From contig CM039512.1 in NCBI GenBank assembly GCA_022432975.1, positions 6,287,858-6,351,857 on the forward strand: a stretch of 64,000 nt of DNA, read 5' to 3'. The position numbers and the translations under genes were made by a program. Positions 1 through 11,895 of the stretch are shown here, one piece after another. The stretch comes from Begonia masoniana (lineage: Eukaryota; Streptophyta; Magnoliopsida; Cucurbitales; Begoniaceae). The notes under the pieces are model-generated. The model was not told the DNA's origin. It searched no databases and saw only the letters and a list, made by a program, of their open reading frames with translations. The stretch's first letter is position 1; every line of letters begins with the position of its first letter.

Positions 1-34
1 TACGTTGATTCGTCATTTGAATCTAAAATCTTAC

Positions 35-1323
35 CATCTATCTGCTTTTTTTTTCGATCGACAACATCTGTCTAACCATGTGATGAAACTTATTATACTT
101 ATGAGTTGAATGAAAAGAAAGACTCTGAAAAAAGAAGTTTTAATCAACTTCAATCATAGATGTATATATCTTCAGATGGAGTTTTTGAAATGGATGACAT
201 TAAAGAGAGGAAGAAATACCCAGCTCCAAAATGAGCAATATCACCTGACAAATAAAAGTACATCAGTGAAATGAAAATGCCTGTTTAAAATGGAGATGGA
301 ATTTAAGAAAAGAATACTAACCATAGAGCTGAATAAACTCAGAAGGAAGTAAAAAGGAGACGATAGTAAAGCCGATCCAGAGAAGAACTTTGGCAGACCA
401 CCATCCAGAATGCCAAGAATCTCTCCGCTCCTGCAACTTTGAGGTGCCGGTTGTCGAAAGAAACATTGTGAAATAAAAAGTCTAAATTGGTGTCAAGGGT
501 CGAATCCGAGTTCTGTCCTAAGTGAAACATTAGATCGTAAATTAAGAGGAGAGCCAAAACTAGTTAATTACTGGAAATTTGGAAGGATACGAAGCATCCG
601 AAGCTCACACGAAGAACTCCTTCAGCACCCAGACAATCCATTGCACCTTGGCATCCTTTCAATCCTACAGAAATACCCAATTTTCCTACTTAGGATCCCA
701 TATTAATGGTAAAATTGGAAAAGAGATTGGTAAAATGGGGAAACCTCTTCAGATTTTAGATAAGATATTCGCCAATTTCCTTACAAAGTTATCAATTCTA
801 ATGATCAATTATCCTGAAGACGATGTTCATAATCAAAACACCTCGGTTCTACCTATTGATGCGGAAATTCTGGGTGGATAGTTATATCAATCCACTACAT
901 CCTTCCATTGTTATATCTTTCTCTACCTTACACCACCCATGAATAAAATTAAGGTATTCTAAAGAAATCTTTCGCTCAGAACGAAACAATAACACAAATC
1001 AAACCTATGCAGTAAAACACAGAAATGTGTTTATGCTATCGCTGCTGAATTTCAGTAACTAGTGATCATTTCAAATAAGAAATTCAACAAAATACTAAAG
1101 ATATAGAGAATAAAACATCCTTACTCTCCATCTCGGTTAAGGCACTTCCGGCGTAATCCCTAACAGACCAAGCCAGTAGAGTGGCCACGAGAAACATCAA
1201 TCCATAAACATATCTAGCCATCCACGGATTCGAACCATTGCGAAATTGGCTAAAACAAGTGTTATCCTTTAACGTCTCATGGCTGCTTCCGCCTCCACCA
1301 CCTTCCATCTCTAAATCTACCAT
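35..1323 (-). CDS. SERINC/TMS1-family membrane protein, N-terminal five exons (runs off left edge)
   Basis: Exons read on the minus strand: 1125-1323 (start ATG at 1323), 591-664, 322-481, 220-244 and 35-124. All have GT-AG borders and consistent phase, giving about 182 residues. The first exon encodes an acidic/glycine N-terminus, then WMARYVYGLMFLVATLLAW and the ALTEMER signature. Later exons give LKGC...GAEGVLRVSFGCF, TMFLSTTGTSKL, WHSGWWS and GDIAHFGAGVF followed by a hydrophobic helix. This is the usual N-terminal half of plant serine incorporator-like proteins (about 400 residues, roughly ten membrane helices). In animals SERINCs are linked to serine incorporation into phosphatidylserine and sphingolipids; the plant role is inferred only. 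The last four or more exons lie outside the window. Confidence 0.88.
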
Positions 1324-1609
1324 GTTTTGCGAGGATCGTTCATCTAGATTTTGACAGTCTGCAGTGCCGTCGGCTTTTCATCGACTCAACAATGAGGAAA
1401 AGTGAGAAATAGTTTCATTCCATGGAAGAAATGAAATGATAATGATCCACCCAACCCAGAAGCAAAAGCTCAAAACTACATTAAAAAATCAAAGATAAAG
1501 GAGGAAGGAAGAGACCCAAATACCAAAATCGAAAGATTTGAAAGAACTACTATTGGGTAATGAAGTAGTTTGGAAGAAGGTGGGAAGCTTGAGATCTGAA
1601 TGGAAAGAA
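1069..1609. repeat. Direct repeat copy 1: SERINC exon 1 and upstream DNA
   Basis: This segment contains the SERINC first coding exon, start codon and 5' flank. It recurs at 2219-2757 in the same orientation with only two single-base differences in length. This copy keeps the open frame and joins the other exons, so it is the functional one. Confidence 0.9.
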
Positions 1610-1865
1610 AACAAAAGGTTTAATGGGGAAGCTGTGTAACTCCATGAAATTAAAGGAATAATTGTATTTTCTTTAGCTTTATGGCCGGGTGCCTTAAAAT
1701 CATGGAGTTGAGTGGAAGGGACAGAGAGAGGTTGCTTTTTGGAAGGTTTTCTTCGCTTTCTTCTTCTTTTTCCCGCCGCAAGCTTCTCGTTTATCATAGT
1801 ATCTTTCAACGTACAGAATTATTTTCTTTTCAGAATTTATTTTTCCTTTATTTTATTTATTTTTT

Positions 1866-2217
1866 AACTTTTATTCTTTTTTTTTTCCATTTTTCAAAAT
1901 TATAAATTAATTTTCAATGAACATCAGTCTGCCCATTTTACTTTTATTCTTATTTTTTCTTTGTGGAAAGTCTGTGGACACTGGACATTAGCCTGACTGT
2001 GTCCACTTAACTTTTATTCTTTTTTTTTCCATTTTTCAAAATTATAAATTAATTTAATCATAAAATAAAATCAAGTAGTTGATTTCAACTCATATGTTGT
2101 CCACCAAAGCTCTTTATTTTTTAACTTTTATTCTTTTTTTTTCCATTTTTCAAATTATAAATTAATTTTCAATGACATCAGTCTGCCCATTTTACTTTTA
2201 TTCTTTTTTTTTCCATT
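1866..2217. repeat. T-rich block with repeated short segments
   Basis: A phrase of about 30 nt (AACTTTTATTC, a T run, CCATTTTTCAAA, ATTATAAATTAA) occurs at about 1866, 2009 and 2122. A second phrase containing CATCAGTCTGCCCATTTTAC occurs at about 1923 and 2175. The block sits exactly between the two copies of the SERINC exon-1 segment and looks like junction DNA from repeated local duplication or from assembly joins. No gene is seen in it. Confidence 0.7.
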
Positions 2218-2218
2218 T

Positions 2219-2757
2219 TTCAAATAAGAAATTCAACAAAATACTAAAGATATAGAGAATAAAACATCCTTACTCTCCATCTCGGTTAAGGCACTTCCGG
2301 CGTAATCCCTACAGACCAAGCCAGTAGAGTGGCCACGAGAAACATCAATCCATAAACATATCTAGCCATCCACGATTCGAACCATTGCGAAATTGGCTAA
2401 AACAAGTGTTATCCTTTAACGTCTCATGGCTGCTTCCGCCTCCACCACCTTCCATCTCTAAATCTACCATGTTTTGCGAGGATCGTTCATCTAGATTTTG
2501 ACAGTCTGCAGTGCCGTCGGCTTTTCATCGACTCAACAATGAGGAAAAGTGAGAAATAGTTTCATTCCATGGAAGAAATGAAATGATAATGATCCACCCA
2601 ACCCAGAAGCAAAAGCTCAAAACTACATTAAAAAATCAAAGATAAAGGAGGAAGGAAGAGACCCAAATACCAAAATCGAAAGATTTGAAAGAACTACTAT
2701 TGGGTAATGAAGTAGTTTGGAAGAAGGTGGGAAGCTTGAGATCTGAATGGAAAGAAG
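2219..2757 (-). pseudogene. Duplicated SERINC exon 1 segment (frameshifted copy)
   Basis: Near-identical copy of 1069-1609. The SERINC first exon is present, but one base is missing within the run encoding the conserved VRDY region (TAACAG in copy 1 reads TACAG here) and one in the upstream WMARY region (CGGATT reads CGATT). Both deletions shift the frame, and no later SERINC exons follow. It ends inside the motif GAATGGAAAGAA and runs straight into a long poly(A). It is either a recent partial duplication or an assembly artefact. Confidence 0.8.
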
Positions 2758-2766
2758 AATTTTGAG

Positions 2767-3689
<923 letters not shown>

Positions 3690-3961
3690 TCGATCATTCT
3701 TTTATAGTATTAGAGCTCGAATGTTTTTCGATTCAACCTCTGTCAATCGCCACCCAGCCTGCCTGTCGGTGTTTTTTTGGCCACTGTCTCCTCGCGTTTC
3801 CGACCACCCACCACACACGCTTCAGGTTGTCTCGCCCTCCTGCTCACGCAGCTCTCTCGATCCAAGCCGTCTTTATGTCCACCTCCGCCACCTCGACTGT
3901 TGCTGCGGTATCAACGCATCTGCACCCTCTCATAGTCGTCGGCGACTCGCCATCCGCACTC

Positions 3962-4402
3962 ATGGCCCTTAATGTTCATTCGCAACTTCCTCTGAAATTG
4001 ACCTCCAAGAATTATGTTGCGTGGAAAATTCAATTTGATTCACTTCTCCACGACTATAACCTGTTTAGCTATCTCGATGACTTGGTTCTTTGCCTGCGTC
4101 CGACGATCTCACTGCTCGACTCCACAATGACCATGCCAAATCATGCCTACCTTCATTGGTTTTGTCAAGATCAATTGATTCTCAATGCAATTGTTGGCTC
4201 GCTTCACGCGTCACTTATCCCCTTTGTATCGACTTCGAAAACGGCTTCAGAGGCTTGGACTGCTCTATCTAAGGCTTATGTGTCACCGTCTCGAGGTCGC
4301 ATACAGCAATACTTCCGCCAATTAAATCATCCAAAACTCGGGATCAATCCATCACCAAGTATATGCAAGAGATTAAGGCCAATATTGATGTGCTCGCCTT
4401 GA
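3962..4402 (+). pseudogene. copia gag remnant (UBN2-type)
   Basis: From the ATG at 3962 the frame gives LPLKLTSKNYVAWKIQFDSL, then LFSYLDD and an alpha-helical region, typical of the N-terminal part of copia Gag. The frame breaks at about 4380; gag-like sequence resumes in another frame to about 4600. A zinc knuckle of the CX2CX4HX4C form (CQICCQLGHSATQC) lies at 4788-4829 in a third frame. Confidence 0.75.
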
Positions 4403-4904
4403 TGAATGTCTCAGTTGATTTTGATGAGTTATCTATTTGCATTCTCGATGGGCTTGACAATCGCTATTAGGATCTTGCCAATGCAATTCAAGCCCGTGAA
4501 ACCCCGATCGACGAATTACTCGAGAAGTTGCTCAACCTTGAGGCATCCTTGCACTCTGTGCATCCGCCTGCTGCTGATGTGCCCGCTCCAGCCACCGCAA
4601 TGATGGCCCCAGTCCGATCCAGCAACTGCGCCCATCCAGCAGCCCCACCGCAATGGCTGGCCAACTCGCCGCGACCGTCTGCGATTTCACAGTCCCTTGG
4701 TTCTCTAGGTTTCCAAGTCTATGCCCGGGACAACACTGGACGCCGCCGCGTGCACCAACTATTGGTCGCGGTGGCTATCTTTGCAAATGTCAGATTTGTT
4801 GTCAACTGGGTCATTCGGCCACACAGTGTTCGCTTTATATAGCACCGGCTGCACCGAGCCGGTTCACTCCATGCGCTCACACTGCCACGTATACGTCCCC
4901 TTAT

Positions 4905-5950
4905 GCTCCGTCTGATGTGTGGATACTTGACTCCGACGCCTCTCACCACATCACCACCGACCTCGCCAACATGTCGTTTCATTCACCATACATGGCTGCA
5001 GACAATGTGGTTATTGGCGATGGCTCCGACCTAGCAATTACTCACACTGGTTCTCTCTCTTTACCCACCTCCTTGTCCCATCTAATTTTAACCAATGTTC
5101 TTTTTGTGTCTTCCATTACCCGTAACCTAATCTCTGTTTCCACTTTATGTGCATCTAATTGTGTCAATGTTCTTTTTTATGACTCTATGCTTTAGGTGCA
5201 GGATCGTCGGACGAGGACCATTCTAATTCAAGGGAAGCGTAAAGATGACATCTACATATGGCCGTAGTGTGCTCCGTCTAGGTCTAGTTTTTTTGTTTTA
5301 GCGTCTTTTGTTATGTCAACAGGGTTGGTTTCTTCTTGGCATTGTCGCCATTGGCACCTGACCATTCCTATTTTTTGTCGAATGTTATTGAATCCTGGGT
5401 TCTCTTTTCCTTTACGAACATTAAGAAATTTTTCATGCAACTCTTGCCACATTAATAAGAGTCACAAATTGCCTTTTAATAAGTCTACTATCACTTTCAT
5501 TGCTTCTTTAGATGTAATTTTCTCTGACATTTGGACTTGTCCAGTTCCCTCATTTGATGGCTTGAAATACTACATTATCTTTGTTGATCATTTCACTAAA
5601 TGTGTTTTGTTCTATTTGTTAGCTCATAAATCCAACGTTTACTAAACCTTCCAAAAGTTTAAAAGTCTCGTTGAAAACTACTTTTGTCTCACGATTAAGA
5701 CCCTTTTCACAACGGTGGAAAATTTATTGCCCTACGTGACTTTCTGTCCACCTCTGGCATCACCCACCTCACCACACCCCCTCATACACCCGAGCACAAT
5801 GGTTATTCTGAACGTAGACATAGACATATTGTCGAAACCGGTAACACCCTTCTTCACCAAGCATCGATTCCACCTTCTGGCCATTCGGTTATGCTGCTGC
5901 CGTGTGCCTTATCAACCATATGCTTAAACAAAATCTTCTGCTCATGTTTT
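4905..5950 (+). pseudogene. copia protease and integrase remnants
   Basis: The protease motif reads WILDSDASHHIT at about 4920, so the catalytic D-S/T-G triad has lost its glycine (DSD). Integrase is represented by the HHCC zinc-binding region (HCRHWH, then CNSCHINKSHKLPF near 5440) and the start of the DDE core (DVIFSDIW, YYIIFVDHFTK near 5510-5610). It is broken by a stop at about 5642 and several frame changes to about 5950. Confidence 0.7.
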
Positions 5951-6435
5951 CTTTTGAGAAACTTTTTCAGAGTCCCCTCAACCTCAAGAAGCTTCGTGTC
6001 TTTGGATGTCTTTGTTATTCTTGGTTGCGTCCGTACATGAATCATAAATTAGAACCAAAGTCCATTACATGTGTGTTTTCTTGGGTACTCTCTCACTTAG
6101 AGTGTTTTCCTTTATTTAGATCCGTCAAATAACCATGTCTTTGTATCGTGTCTTGTTTGCTTTGTCGAGTCAGTTTTTTCCTTCTCCGAGCACACTCAAG
6201 TCTCGCTGTCCACACGACCTCAATTCCCAACATTGGTCCCCCTCGACGGTCATCCACCGATGCCATCACTCTTTCTGGCCCACAACCCGCTGGATCTCCC
6301 CCTCCCGCTGGACCTCCATCTCTTGCTAGATCTCCACCTCCAGTGGGGTATATTGATTATGCGGGATCGTCGCCTCACTCATGCATCATCTGTCTAGAGG
6401 AATCCATCCCATCTCCCACTACCTGAACTCACTCC

Positions 6436-7770
6436 ATGACAACTCACTCCCAAAATCACATTACTAAACTAAACCCCAAGTACACCCTTATTACCTCCAT
6501 CACCACACCAACTGAACCAACCAGTGTTACCCAAGCCTTGCATGATCCAAAGTGGAGGCAAACCATGGTTGATGAACACAATGCCTTGCATCGAAATGGC
6601 ACATGGGAACTTGTACTCGCTGATCCAGCGCAAAATATTGTTAGAAACAAATGAGTGTTCTGTATTAAACGCAATCCCGATGGATCGATTGACAGATACA
6701 AAGCTCGACTTGTCGCAAAAGGCTTTCACCAGCGATTGGGAATTGATTTCTTGGAAACCTTTAGTCCTGTTGTCAAGCCCACTACTGTCTACACAGTCGT
6801 AAGTTTTGCTTTGCAGCGACATTGGTCCTTACGACAACTCGATGTGCACAATGCCTTTCTGAATGGCACCCTTCAAAAGGAGGTTTACATGAAGCAACCA
6901 CAGGGAATGTGTGATCAGAGATATCTTAATTATGTGTGTTGACTTCACAAAACCATCTACGACCTCAAACAGGCTCCTCGTGCCTAGTATGATGCTTTGA
7001 AATCATTCTTGATGCCCTTGGCTTCACTACGTTGTGCGCCGATAAATCACTTTTTATCCTCCGCGCCCAAAGGTCACTGTTTATTTTCTTGTGTATGTTG
7101 ATGATTTGATTATTACTAGTAGCGACCCTGCTATTGTATCGCAGATCATTCAATAACTTGATTTGACATTCTCTACAAAGAACCTTAGTGATTTGTCATT
7201 CTTCTGCGGTGTTGATGTTCTACCTACGTCGACGAGATTGCTTCTATCACAACAACAATATGTTGTTGACTTGCTTGGTAAACACAACATGTTTTCTTCA
7301 AAATCAGTGTCTACCCCGTTAGCAGTTGACTCCCTCTTATCAGTATATGATAGGTCACCTCCGGCCGACGCTACTCTCTATTGTCACGTAGTTGGTGGGT
7401 TATAGCACCTTCGCATGACGCGTCCCGACATCACCTTTGTTGTGAACAAGTTGTCGCAGTTTATGCATTCCCCTACTACTACACACTGGTGAGCGGTGAA
7501 ACGCTTGCTCTGGTACTTAAATGGTACACGAGATCTTGGTATCAATCTCTGTGGTTGCATCCTGACATCTCTTCATGCATATTTCGATGCTGATTGGGGC
7601 GGTGATATGGATGACCGGACATCCACGGGGGCCTATGTTGTCTTCCTTGACGAAAATTTGATTGCTTGGAGCTCCACGAAACAACGCACTGTTGCTCGCT
7701 CCTCCAACGAGGCCGAGTGTCGTGCCATTGCATATGTTGCTGTAGAACTGGAGTGAGTCAAGCCCTTGAT
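6436..7770 (+). pseudogene. copia reverse transcriptase and RNase H remnants
   Basis: RT blocks seen: WRQTMVDEHNALHRNGTWELV (split by a stop at 6652), [28 protein letters not shown] and the catalytic YVDD at 7095-7106. RNase H follows with FDADWGGDMDDRTSTGAYV, ISWSST-like spacing and EAECRAIA at 7560-7756. Stops at 6652, 6942 and 7403 and frameshifts make it non-functional. Confidence 0.8.
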
Positions 7771-7999
7771 CAAGGAACTTGGTGTCTCTATTTCCACTCC
7801 GCCTGTCCTATACTCGATAATTTCTTTAGATGTCACGTCCCAATAAATATTAAATCTTTATTGACATAAAACTTACCTTCTTGAATTATATAAAGAAAAA
7901 TTCCAAATTTTGGTGTGATGGCTATGATGCGTTAGTTAGATTGTTAATTATGGGAAGTTAGGCCTGACTTGTACAACAACATCAACTCAATAATTAGTG

Positions 8000-8335
8000 A
8001 CCCAAAGTTGGAAAGCATCTATATAACGATCCAACGGTTTGATTTAGTGTGACTTGATCTGGGCCGTTAAAGATGAGACGAGGGAGTGGAGAGAAGCAGC
8101 GAACATTTTGGGATAGAAGTACAGAGAGGTGACGAGGGGAAGGAGTTGATGGGTGTTGCTGTTGGCATTAAAGAAACAAGCCTAAACCTAGGCTGCCTAA
8201 AGAGCCCTTAATTCAAGGGCAATTTCGTCGTCTTTGAGGGCTAATTAAAAGAAAGTCAACAGCCGATCTTGCATTAAAAGAATAAAAAAAAAACTATCTT
8301 TTTTATTTTTTTAACAACCAATTACCAAAATCTTT
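8000..8335. repeat. Promoter-like segment, copy 1 of a diverged direct repeat
   Basis: Shares landmarks with 10570-10880 in the same order: GATCCAACGGT, GGCCGTT, GAGAGAAG, GGTGTTG, CATTAAAG, GAGCCCTTAATTCAAGGGCA, AAGTCAAC, GCATTAAAAGAA. It is diverged but clearly homologous. The composition resembles a plant promoter or 5' leader. No coding sequence is attached to it here. Confidence 0.65.
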
Positions 8336-8339
8336 AAAT

Positions 8340-9990
8340 TTTAAAAATGGGCTCCTCTTCTTAGGGGCTTGTGTACTAGGCTCTGGGGACCTCTTTGATA
8401 GGTGGGGCTCTATCTCATTATGGGCTGAGCTTAGCTTTTCGATAGGCATAGGATGTGCTATTCTCAGCCTTCTTGGTGTAGGTTCCTGAGTGCACTCCCA
8501 TACGACTGGGCTTTTTTCTCATCTACTATGGGCTAGGCTCCTCTCTCATCCCTTGATGGGGCTGATCTTATCTCCTATCCGGTGGTTCTTTTGATGGGGC
8601 AGAGCTCTCTTTCGGGCTTTCTGCTATCTGGGCTGAGCTCGGTTTCGGACGTGTTTGCTCCTCTTGATAGGCTGGGCTCTGTTTCGGGCTTTCTGCGCTC
8701 TGAGCTGGGCTATGTTTCGGAAGTGTGCTCTCCTCTTTGATGGGCTGGGCTCTGGCCGACTACAATGGACTGGGCTGGGCTAGGCTCCTCTCCAATGGGA
8801 TGGGCTTCTATCCTCTCCAGTATTGTGCTGGAATTGGGTTTGAGTATGAATCTAGCCCATTGTTCTCTGCTGGCTGCTGCGATTCTCTTACATGGGTTTG
8901 TATACCCAGACCTTTCACGTTCCTTTAGAATGGGGCTGTAGTTAGGCTCCTTGTAGATATCAAGCCTGCTGTTCTTCCCACGGATTGGATTTGGTGGAGA
9001 TGGTCCTCTTTGATAGGAATGGTGTGGGCAAGGCTTTCTTTGAGCTTCTGAGCCGGGCTCTGGACACTTTTCTCTGGCTGGTTGCGGTCCCAGATAAGGT
9101 CCAGCCCATGTTTTCATCCCACGTTGTGCTTGAGCCTTTGTTGAACGGACTGAGCTCCGCTTCTCGGGTAGGCCTCTTTGATAGGCTGCGTTCAATTTGG
9201 ACTGGTGTGGGCTTGGTTGAGTTGGGCTGGTTTCCATGTATGGGCTGGTCGACACTAGACTGTCATCTTCACGAATGCCATGCTTTTCCCATATGGGCTG
9301 GGTCGTTTTCTCGAGGGGAGCTGGGCTGAGTTCGATCTACGACTGGTCCAGGCTCTTCTTTGATAGATTGGGCTCTCTCGTACTCGTATGGTTTGGGCTC
9401 CTTCTCGGGCTAGGCTGTTTTCCCAGGTTGGATCTAGCCCTTGTTTTGATGGGTGGAGCCTCTAATGAGTCATCTTTGACGAGCTGGTCTCTCCACTTAG
9501 ATGGGCTGGGCTTTAGTCTCGGACTGGTCTGGCCAGGGCACTTCTTCAAGGCTGATCTCGTGGACTTGTATGGGCTGGGCTTGTCCATGAACGAGGCTGA
9601 TATCTGGCCTAATATTTCAATGGACTGGACACTTGGGTTGTTGCCCCAAATTTGGGCCCAGCACCATGCTTTCCTAGCTAGGCTTGGATAAGTCGTACTT
9701 TTAAATAAACGTACTGGGCTCCTCTCTTCTCGGGCAGGGCTGTTTTCCCCGATTATGCTTTGATTGGTATGGGCTTTTGTTCTACGCTGGGCCGGTGTTC
9801 TTGTGTATGGGTTGGGTCGAGGCTACTCTTTAGTCCTTTTTGATGCGTGGGCTGTTTTAGAGATTCGGCGAGGTCTGCCAGTGGGTCAACCTGCTAACTC
9901 CATTACCTGAAACCTACCTTGGGTTTCTTTGGCTATATCCATCATGAACAGGCCTGTTCGTATTTGACCTGCTTGTCGCCTCAGGTGGTA
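8340..9990. repeat. GGGCT-rich degenerate minisatellite
   Basis: About 1.6 kb in which phrases such as TGGGCTGGGCT, GGGCTCCTCTC, TTTGATGGGCTGGGC and CTCGGGCT recur irregularly every 20-60 nt. The plus-strand word TGGGCT is very dense. Long reading frames on both strands (8710-9255 minus, 9236-9691 plus) follow from the repeated G/C-rich phrases, contain no recognisable domain, and are not called as genes. Confidence 0.65.
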
Positions 9991-10569
9991 TTTATGTGCA
10001 GCATAACGTGGTATTGTTTGTCAGGGTAATAAATTTATCAATGACACAAGCAGATCTGGATTATTCAAGTCAAACTTGGTAATATTATCAACTACCAACT
10101 CTTTTGTCCATTAATAAAATATTAGACTAGTACATAAAACGTACCACAAATTAAACAGTTAACAAAGGACGATACTATAATTCTTTTTAGTTTGCTTCGT
10201 AATGCATATGGTGTCACATGAGTGATGAGTTAAAGCATAGGCTTTTCAACTGTTCATTAGCACTGCATGAACTTCCTATTGCCATTCCTGTAGGAAGTGG
10301 TCTCTGGTTTTCCATTTGTGGGTTTGGTTTTTCCCATTTCGTTTTGGATAGTTTTTTGTCAAAAAAATTGACCATAAACGCCAATTGAGGACCATAAACG
10401 CCAATTGAGGTTCGTAAATGAAACTATGGTCTTATAAATGAAAGATGCAATCTTTTTTGAAGTTGTATTTATTATAATCATATTTTTTTTATAATATGAT
10501 GTAATATGTTGAAGATGAAGATGCCAAATACGTGCAGACTTAAAGACATTATTTATGATTAAAGGTCCC
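9991..10569. other. AT-rich intergenic stretch
   Basis: No gene seen. It contains a short exact tandem duplication near 10369-10410 (the phrase ACCATAAACGCCAATTGAGG occurs twice). Confidence 0.5.
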
Positions 10570-10880
10570 GCCCCACTTCCAAAGTTGAAAATACAGCGAT
10601 CCAACGGTACGATTAGTCTGATCTGATCGGGACCGTTGAAGATGAAATCAAGGAGCGGAGAGAAAGACGAAACAGTTTGGATGGAAGAACTTTAAAGGGT
10701 GTTGGCATTAAAGGAATAGACCTATACCCAGCCTGGCTTAAGGAGCCCTTAATTCAAGGGCAGTTTCGTTGTCTTTCGGGCCTTATTAAAAGCAAGTCAA
10801 CCACCTTCTCTTTTGCATTAAAAGAACAAAGAAAAAAAGAGGAAGCTTTCTTTTTCTATTTTTCTAATATTTTAATTATT
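10570..10880. repeat. Promoter-like segment, copy 2 of a diverged direct repeat
   Basis: Counterpart of 8000-8335 with the same ordered landmarks (GATCCAACGGT, GACCGTT, GAGCCCTTAATTCAAGGGCA, AAGTCAAC, GCATTAAAAGAA). The two copies bracket the GGGCT-rich block, so either a block was inserted between duplicates or a larger region was duplicated. Confidence 0.65.
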
Positions 10881-11895
10881 GATGCGAAATGACGAAACAG
10901 CCCCTGTGACAACCATCGTCTTCTTAATTTCATTCCCCGTTCAGTTGCTCTGCTCTCACTCTCTCATCGTTGTAATAGAATTACAGAAGAACGAAGAAGA
11001 AACATCCTTTTCTGGGTTGCGATCTGTCCAATGTTTTACGATAGGAATGGTTTCAACGAAATCCTCCCAAATTATTCACGTATTAATTAAAGAATTGGCT
11101 TTTTATTTGAAAGGGATAACGGAAGAAAATGTCAGGAAAATGGAAGTGATTTTCTGTATCAGAAAATGACTCGTGTAAGAATGCAAACATGGGTCGTCTC
11201 TTTCGACCCAGGAAGTTGTGCCTCATTTCTCATCTTTTCAAAGAGCCAAGATGTTGTCTTGGTTCCTTGAATCTCCTCCAGGTCTGGATAATGGAGAGTG
11301 CAGGAATTTTCTCGGGAAACAAACAGTGGCAAGAAAACTAGAGATCATTCACATAAATCCACAAGTAAACAGAGCAAGAGTTGGAGAAGAGGGGAAAATG
11401 TAAGAATTCTGAGGGAATCGTACAAGTAAAATGCTGGAGATTATACTATAAATTAGGAGAAAGAAAATGTATAATATAAAGGAGAGAAACAACAAATAAA
11501 ACCCACAAACCCAGCAGAAGCAGGAAGATGCTTGCTAATACGCCATTGAAGCCCCTTGAAATTTATGGAATCAAACTTGATCTCTATACATACACTTTCT
11601 CTGAAACATAATATAGAATCATAAAAGACATCTCTCTCTCTCTCTGCAACCTACTCTTTCTCTGCCATTTTAATTTATTTTCACAACTCAAATATCCATA
11701 ACAATTCAAACAAATATGGAGAGACACTTCCCCTCTTACCAGTTACTCATAGTTGCTTCTCTCTCGTCTCAATGAGACGATTATTCCGTCGACATATTTG
11801 AATGATTCTTTATGGATGCCCAGCTCGTCGGAGAAGAAGACTGTAAATTCTTGTGTGCGGTTGAGGAAAGGTTAGAGAGGGAGCTCTCAAAAGAA
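10881..11895. other. 3' flank of the extensin gene, no other gene seen
   Basis: About 1 kb of ordinary sequence with a short (CT)n run at about 11629-11645. The right part, immediately after the extensin stop on the minus strand, is likely its 3' UTR. Short reading frames here lack domain or splice support. Confidence 0.4.

Larger units (their letters stand above)
3690..7830 (+). mobile_element. Decayed Ty1/copia retrotransposon (gag-PR-INT-RT-RH order, no intact LTRs)
   Basis: The order gag, zinc knuckle, protease, integrase, reverse transcriptase, RNase H identifies a copia element on the plus strand. A degenerate primer-binding site (TAGTATTAGAGC, compare TGGTATCAGAGC) lies near 3706, just before the first reading frame. 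The coding region is split by many stops and frameshifts. The 3' end is cut inside RNase H at about 7830, with no polypurine tract or 3' LTR. No matching LTR pair was found at the ends. It is an old, inactive, 3'-truncated copy. Confidence 0.85.

Noticed and set aside
1489..1809. Basic 106-codon frame on the minus strand
   Set aside because: It lies in the SERINC leader region, has no domain, and the SERINC start at 1323 explains the locus.
2219..2757. Processed pseudogene of SERINC with poly(A) tail
   Set aside because: The copy keeps intron-1 and upstream genomic sequence rather than spliced exons, so reverse transcription of mRNA does not explain it.
8710..9691. Open frames of 181 and 151 codons on opposite strands
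   Set aside because: They lie in the GGGCT-rich degenerate repeat, show no domain and overlap each other antisense.
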